Assembly: GCA_028865375.1 (NCBI GenBank)
Contig: JAGWKJ010000041.1
Coordinates: 1-11,953 of the forward strand
Source of the DNA: Hyphomicrobiales bacterium
GTDB taxonomy: Bacteria; Pseudomonadota; Alphaproteobacteria; Rhizobiales; Beijerinckiaceae
DNA: 11,953 nt
Direction of reading: 5' to 3'
This document shows positions 8,671-11,953 of this stretch, piece after piece (the first letter of the stretch is position 1; every line of letters starts with the position of its first letter). The position numbers and the translations under genes were made by a program. Under the pieces are notes generated by a model. It did no database searches. It was not told the origin of the DNA and saw nothing but the letters and a program-made list of their open reading frames with translations.

Positions 8671-10647
8671 TCAAAGCCGCTTCAGCGCCGCCTCGGCGAC
8701 GGCTTCCGCGGTGATGCCGAAATGCGCGTACAGGTCCTTGATCGGCGCGCTGGCGCCGAAGCCGGCCATGCCTACGAAGGGCCCGTCGCCGATGATCCAG
8801 TCCCAGCCTTGGCGCACGGCGGCCTCGACGGCGACCTTGACCTTGGCCTTGCCGATCGTCGCGCGGCGCTCGGCCTCGGGGCGTTCGTGGAACAGGTCCA
8901 TGCAAGGGACCGAGACGACGCGCGCGGCAACGCCGCGCTCCTTCAGGAGCGCTTGGGCGGCGACCGCGATGGCGACCTCCGAGCCGGTGGCGAAGATCGA
9001 GACCTTGGCCTCGCCGTCGGCGGGCGCGATCTCGTAGGCGCCCTTGGCGCTGAGATTCTCCTCGACGTGCGTCTTGCGCAGCGTCGGCAGGTTCTGCCGC
9101 GTCAGCGCCAGGATAGAGGGCGAGCGCGGCAATTCCAGCGCCTTTTGCCAGCATTCCGCCGTCTCGACGGCGTCGCAGGGGCGGAACAGGTAGAGGTTGG
9201 GCATGGCGCGCAGCGCCGCCAAGTGCTCGACCGGCTGGTGGGTCGGCCCGTCCTCGCCCAGCCCGATCGAATCATGGGTGAAGGCGTGGACGACGCGCAC
9301 CCCCATCAGCGCCGCGAGTCGCAGCGAAGGCCGCGCATAGTCGGTGAAGCACATGAAGCTCGCGCCCGAGGGCGCGAAGCCGCCGTGCAGCGCCATGCCG
9401 TTGCAGGCCGCCGCCATGCCGTGCTCGCGAATGCCCCAATGCACGTAGCGCCCGGCATAGGTCGGCGGCTGCATGTCGGGCGTCGCCTCGACCTTGGTGT
9501 TGTTCGAAGGCGTGAGGTCGGCCGAGCCGGTGATCAGCTCGGGCATGGCCGGCGCGATGGCCTTCAGCGCCGCCTCGCCCGACTTGCGGGTCGCCATCGA
9601 AGGCGCCTCGGCGGACATCTTGCGCTTGTGGGCGTCGATCGCGCCGTCAAGCGCGGCGGGCAGCTTGCCGGCGACCCGGCGCTCGAACTCCGCGCGCTTG
9701 TCGGCGGGCAGGGCGGCGAGCTTGGCCTTCCAAGCCTTGTGGTCGCGCTTGCCCTTGCGGCCGGGTTTGCGCCAAGCGGCCGCGACGTCCTCGGGGACGA
9801 CGAAGGGCGGATAGTCCCAACCCAGCGCCTTGCGCGCGCCGGCGAGCTCCTCGGCGCCCAGCGCCTCGCCGTGCGCCTTGCTGGTGCCGGCGCGCTTGGG
9901 CGCGCCGAAGCCGATCGTCGTCTTGCAGGAGATGAAGCTCGGCTTGTCGGACTTCCACGCCTTCTTGATCGCGCGCAGGATGGCGGCGGCGTCGTGGCCG
10001 TCCACGTGCGAGGCGTTCCAGCCGCATGCCTTGAAGCGCGCCACCTGGTCGACGCCGTCGGCCATCGTCAGCGGGCCGTCGATGGAGATGCCGTTGTCGT
10101 CGTGGAACACGATCAGCTTGGCGAGCTTCATGTGGCCGGCGATCGCGGCCGCCTCATGGCTGACGCCTTCCATCAAGTCGCCGTCCGACGCCAGCACATA
10201 GGTGCGATGGTCGACGATTTCGCCGAACTCGGCCGCCAGCATCCGCTCGGCGAGCGCGAAGCCGACCGCGGTGGCGATGCCCTGGCCCAGCGGGCCGGTC
10301 GTCGTCTCGACGCCCGGCGTATGGTGCACTTCCGGATGTCCAGGCGTCAGCGACCCGAGCTGGCGGAAGCGCTCGATCTCGCCGATCGTCATCTTCTTGT
10401 AGCCGGTCAGGTGCAGCGCCGAATAGAGCAGCATCGAGCCATGGCCGGCCGACAGGATGAAGCGGTCGCGATCGGGCCAATGCGGGTCGGTCGGATCGAA
10501 TTTCAGCGCCTTGGAAAACAGCACGGTGGCGACGTCGGCCGCGCCCATCGGCAGGCCGGGATGGCCGGAGTTCGCCTTCTCGACCGCGTCGGCCGAAAGG
10601 AAGCGGATCGCGTTCGCCATACGGTCGTGCATGGGAGCGTTCGGCAT
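8671..10647 (-). CDS. tkt: Transketolase
   Basis: Transketolase moves two-carbon ketol units between sugar phosphates using thiamine diphosphate and a divalent metal, linking the pentose phosphate or Calvin pathway to glycolysis. The protein is 658 residues, as expected. The first domain shows SGHPGLPMGAA (27-37), SAGHGSMLLYSALHL (66-80) and GPLGQGIATAVGFALAE (118-134). The metal/ThDP motif runs from SDGDLMEG (154-161) to DDN (183-185); the first Gly of the usual GDG is Ser here, but the metal-binding Asp and Asn remain. The pyrimidine domain has WGIREHGMAAACNG (404-417) with catalytic Glu408, then THDSIGLGEDGPTHQP (457-472). The ATG at 10647 is preceded by GGGGGGA about 5 bases upstream, a strong ribosome site. 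It is the first gene of the minus-strand run and diverges from tpiA. Confidence 0.97.
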   Translation of the reverse strand: MPNAPMHDRMANAIRFLSADAVEKANSGHPGLPMGAADVATVLFSKALKFDPTDPHWPDRDRFILSAGHGSMLLYSALHLTGYKKMTIGEIERFRQLGSLTPGHPEVHHTPGVETTTGPLGQGIATAVGFALAERMLAAEFGEIVDHRTYVLASDGDLMEGVSHEAAAIAGHMKLAKLIVFHDDNGISIDGPLTMADGVDQVARFKACGWNASHVDGHDAAAILRAIKKAWKSDKPSFISCKTTIGFGAPKRAGTSKAHGEALGAEELAGARKALGWDYPPFVVPEDVAAAWRKPGRKGKRDHKAWKAKLAALPADKRAEFERRVAGKLPAALDGAIDAHKRKMSAEAPSMATRKSGEAALKAIAPAMPELITGSADLTPSNNTKVEATPDMQPPTYAGRYVHWGIREHGMAAACNGMALHGGFAPSGASFMCFTDYARPSLRLAALMGVRVVHAFTHDSIGLGEDGPTHQPVEHLAALRAMPNLYLFRPCDAVETAECWQKALELPRSPSILALTRQNLPTLRKTHVEENLSAKGAYEIAPADGEAKVSIFATGSEVAIAVAAQALLKERGVAARVVSVPCMDLFHERPEAERRATIGKAKVKVAVEAAVRQGWDWIIGDGPFVGMAGFGASAPIKDLYAHFGITAEAVAEAALKRL

Positions 10648-10704
10648 GGTTCCCCCCGGATCGTTCGTTCGCGCGGGGCTTGTGGCCGCCCCACGGGAGG
10701 CGGC

Positions 10705-10732
10705 TCAATAGCATCGCGGCGCTTGGCGTCAA
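10705..10732 (-). promoter_or_regulatory. tkt: Candidate promoter for tkt
   Basis: On the minus strand, TTGACG (10732-10727) and TATTGA (10710-10705) are separated by 16 bases and lie about 60 bases upstream of the tkt ATG. The -35 matches the sigma-70 consensus in five of six positions; the -10 is poor (first three positions only). It is the only reasonable pair I see in the divergent region, and it is a weak prediction. Confidence 0.35.
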
Positions 10733-10774
10733 AGAATCCGGGGCGCATGGCAGTGTCGCAGGTTTCGCGCAGGC

Positions 10775-10817
10775 GGCGCGGCGCCGCGCCCCGGTTCCCT
10801 CGGCGCGCGAAGCGCGC
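10775..10817 (+). repeat. Palindrome and hairpin in the tpiA leader
   Basis: GGCGCGGCGCCGCGCC (10775-10790) is a perfect 16-base palindrome. It is followed by GCGCGC-GAA-GCGCGC (10803-10817), a perfect 6-base stem with a 3-base loop, ending 17 bases before the tpiA Shine-Dalgarno sequence. Both lie between divergent tkt and tpiA. They may be regulator sites or leader structures; high GC makes chance palindromes more likely. Confidence 0.35.
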
Positions 10818-10834
10818 TATGCGGCGGCGCCTCG

Positions 10835-10841
10835 AAAGGAG
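10835..10841 (+). promoter_or_regulatory. tpiA: tpiA Shine-Dalgarno sequence
   Basis: AAAGGAG at 10835-10841 lies 7 bases before GTG at 10849, an ideal ribosome-binding arrangement. It decides the tpiA start: an in-frame ATG at 10819 lies upstream of this site and would place it inside the coding sequence. Confidence 0.75.
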
Positions 10842-10848
10842 CGCCACC

Positions 10849-11598
10849 GTGACCGCCATCCGTCCCCTCGTCGCCGGCAATTGGAAGATGAACGGCTTGC
10901 ATGCTTCGCTGGCGGAGCTCGACGCGATGCGCGCGCGGGCGCTCGCCGCGCCGCCCGCCTGCGACCTCGCGATCTGCCCGCCCGCCACGCTGATCTCGGC
11001 CGCCGCCGCCATCCTCGCGCCTGCCATCGCGGTGGGCGGGCAGGATTGCAGCGAATTGCCGCCGGGCGCCCACACGGGCGATCTCGCGGCGCAGCAATTG
11101 CGCGACGCCGGCGCGACCTTCGTCATCCTCGGCCATTCGGAGCGCCGCGCCGACCATCGCGAGACCGACGCGCTGGTGCTCGCCAAGGCGCGTGCGGCCT
11201 CCGCCGCAGGCTTGGCGCCGATCGTGTGCGTGGGCGAGACGCGGGCCGAGCGCGAGGCCGGCCGCGCGCTCGCCGTGGTGGGCGCGCAAGTCGCCGCCTC
11301 GCTGGCGGCCGACCTCGACGCCGCGACGCTGGTGGTCGCCTACGAGCCGGTTTGGGCGATCGGCACCGGCCTGACGCCGACCGTCGCCGACGTGGCGCAG
11401 ATGCACGTCCATATCCGCGCGGGCCTCGTCGAGATCTTCGGCGCCAAGGGCGCGGGCGTGCGCATCCTCTACGGCGGTTCGGTGAAGCCGCAGAACGCCC
11501 GCGAGCTGCTGGGCGCGGCGGAAGTGGGCGGGGCGCTGGTCGGCGGCGCCAGCTTGAAGGCCGCCGATTTCATGGCGATCGCGGCGGCCTATTCCTGA
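10849..11598 (+). CDS. tpiA: Triose-phosphate isomerase
   Basis: TpiA interconverts dihydroxyacetone phosphate and glyceraldehyde 3-phosphate, supplying Gap, which is encoded nearby on the other strand. The protein is 249 residues, the standard length. Motifs are complete: AGNWKMNG (9-16) with Asn11 and Lys13, ILGHSERR (93-100) with electrophilic His96, the AYEPVWAIGTG segment (164-174) with catalytic Glu166 leading into the flexible loop, and ILYGGSVKPQNA (206-217) for phosphate binding. The GTG start is chosen from the AAAGGAG just upstream; an ATG ten codons earlier would add an Arg-rich tail. The gene diverges from tkt and its stop lies 6 bases from the stop of the converging beta-barrel gene. 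No partner follows it on the same strand in the window. Confidence 0.97.
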   Translation: MTAIRPLVAGNWKMNGLHASLAELDAMRARALAAPPACDLAICPPATLISAAAAILAPAIAVGGQDCSELPPGAHTGDLAAQQLRDAGATFVILGHSERRADHRETDALVLAKARAASAAGLAPIVCVGETRAEREAGRALAVVGAQVAASLAADLDAATLVVAYEPVWAIGTGLTPTVADVAQMHVHIRAGLVEIFGAKGAGVRILYGGSVKPQNARELLGAAEVGGALVGGASLKAADFMAIAAAYS

Positions 11599-11608
11599 GG
11601 CCGCTCAG
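11595..11608. terminator. Short inverted repeat spanning both convergent stops
   Basis: CTGAG (11595-11599), loop GCCG, CTCAG (11604-11608). The tpiA stop and the opposing gene's stop occupy the two arms. The stem is only 5 bases and lacks T-tracts, so as a terminator it is weak; the symmetry partly follows from two facing TGA codons. Confidence 0.2.
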
Positions 11609-11953
11609 CGCACGTAGGCGAGGCCGAGCGTCGCGCGGTCGTCGATCCACGACAGGCCGGTCGTCGAGCGGAACCACGTGCGCGACAGGCCGGCGTTCAG
11701 CGTCAGCCCGCGGCCGAAGGCGTAATCGGCGGTGAGCGAGGCTTGCACCTGACGGTCGGTCTGCGACAGGCCGGAATAGTCGGTCTGCTGGTAGTCGAGC
11801 TTGCCGCCCAAGGTCAGCCGGCGCGTCGCGCGGTCCTTGACGGCGAGGCTCAGCTCGCGCTCGACCGCGCCCGACGCGCCGGGCAGCGAGGTCTCCGAAA
11901 ACGTCGTCGAGGCGCCCAGCGACAGCGTGGTCAGCGGCGTCATCGCCCAATCG
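11605..11953 (-). CDS. Outer-membrane beta-barrel protein, C-terminal fragment (5' end outside window)
   Basis: The last 115 or so codons of a gene that continues past the right edge; the frame is open through base 11953, and the Met codon at 11943 is probably internal (preceded by Asp-Trp-Ala). The sequence alternates polar and hydrophobic residues in short strands joined by Gly/Asp/Ser turns: TTLSLGASTTF, RRLTLGGKLDYQQTDY, VQASLTADYAFGRGLTLNAG and a final TLGLAYVR. This is typical of transmembrane beta-strands at the end of an outer-membrane barrel. It resembles the end of BBP2-type putative beta-barrel porins common in alphaproteobacteria. That family call is from memory of pattern and not certain; the terminal residue is Arg rather than the usual aromatic. 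It converges on tpiA. Substrate and role are unknown. Confidence 0.7.
   Translation of the reverse strand, partial: DWAMTPLTTLSLGASTTFSETSLPGASGAVERELSLAVKDRATRRLTLGGKLDYQQTDYSGLSQTDRQVQASLTADYAFGRGLTLNAGLSRTWFRSTTGLSWIDDRATLGLAYVR

Noticed and set aside
8722..11598. A 958-codon open frame on the plus strand running antisense to tkt into tpiA
   Set aside because: It is open because of high GC codon bias opposite tkt. Only the tpiA segment from 10849 has homology and a ribosome-binding site; the rest is Arg/Gly/Ala/Asp-rich shadow.

Overview
The window is GC-rich (about 70% by eye, not counted) and densely coding, with short gaps and strong C/G third-position bias. The protein styles (Tkt, Gap, Pgk, MmsB, a membrane GGDEF-EAL protein and a C-terminal fragment resembling BBP2-type porins) suggest a chromosomal segment of an alphaproteobacterium. 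I cannot fix the order or genus from sequence alone. I see no tRNA, rRNA, CRISPR array, transposase, integrase or phage gene, and no sharp change in composition.

Layout, left to right. (1) Bases 1-1695 (+) hold the 3' part of metH, cobalamin-dependent methionine synthase, entering from the left edge. (2) It converges on a large minus-strand gene at 1706-4069 for a membrane-anchored PAS-GGDEF-EAL protein; both stop codons lie in one inverted repeat. (3) Upstream of it on the minus strand is mmsB (4171-5043), 3-hydroxyisobutyrate dehydrogenase of valine catabolism. (4) A minus-strand central-carbon run follows, in transcription order tkt (10647-8671), gap (8603-7596), yceI (7492-6914), a cytochrome b561 gene (6917-6363) and pgk (6333-5137). 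(5) Divergent from tkt is tpiA (10849-11598, +), which converges on the 3' end of an outer-membrane beta-barrel gene leaving the right edge (11605-11953, -).

Functionally, Tkt, Gap, Pgk and TpiA cover triose-phosphate interconversion and the non-oxidative pentose phosphate (or Calvin cycle) reactions, so the divergent tkt/tpiA region at 10648-10848 looks like a shared control point. A YceI-cytochrome b561 pair, joined by a 4-base GTGA stop/start overlap, sits between gap and pgk. This is the main departure from the usual tkt-gap-pgk order. Several gaps contain strong inverted repeats: two hairpins between tkt and gap, three between gap and yceI, a repeated 13-mer after pgk, and one hairpin each after mmsB and between metH and the GGDEF-EAL gene. 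These may set differential expression or termination.

I did not find a convincing undescribed multi-gene system. The best leads are the inserted yceI-b561 pair, the small palindromic repeat after pgk, and the start-codon inverted repeat and unusual motifs of the GGDEF-EAL gene.
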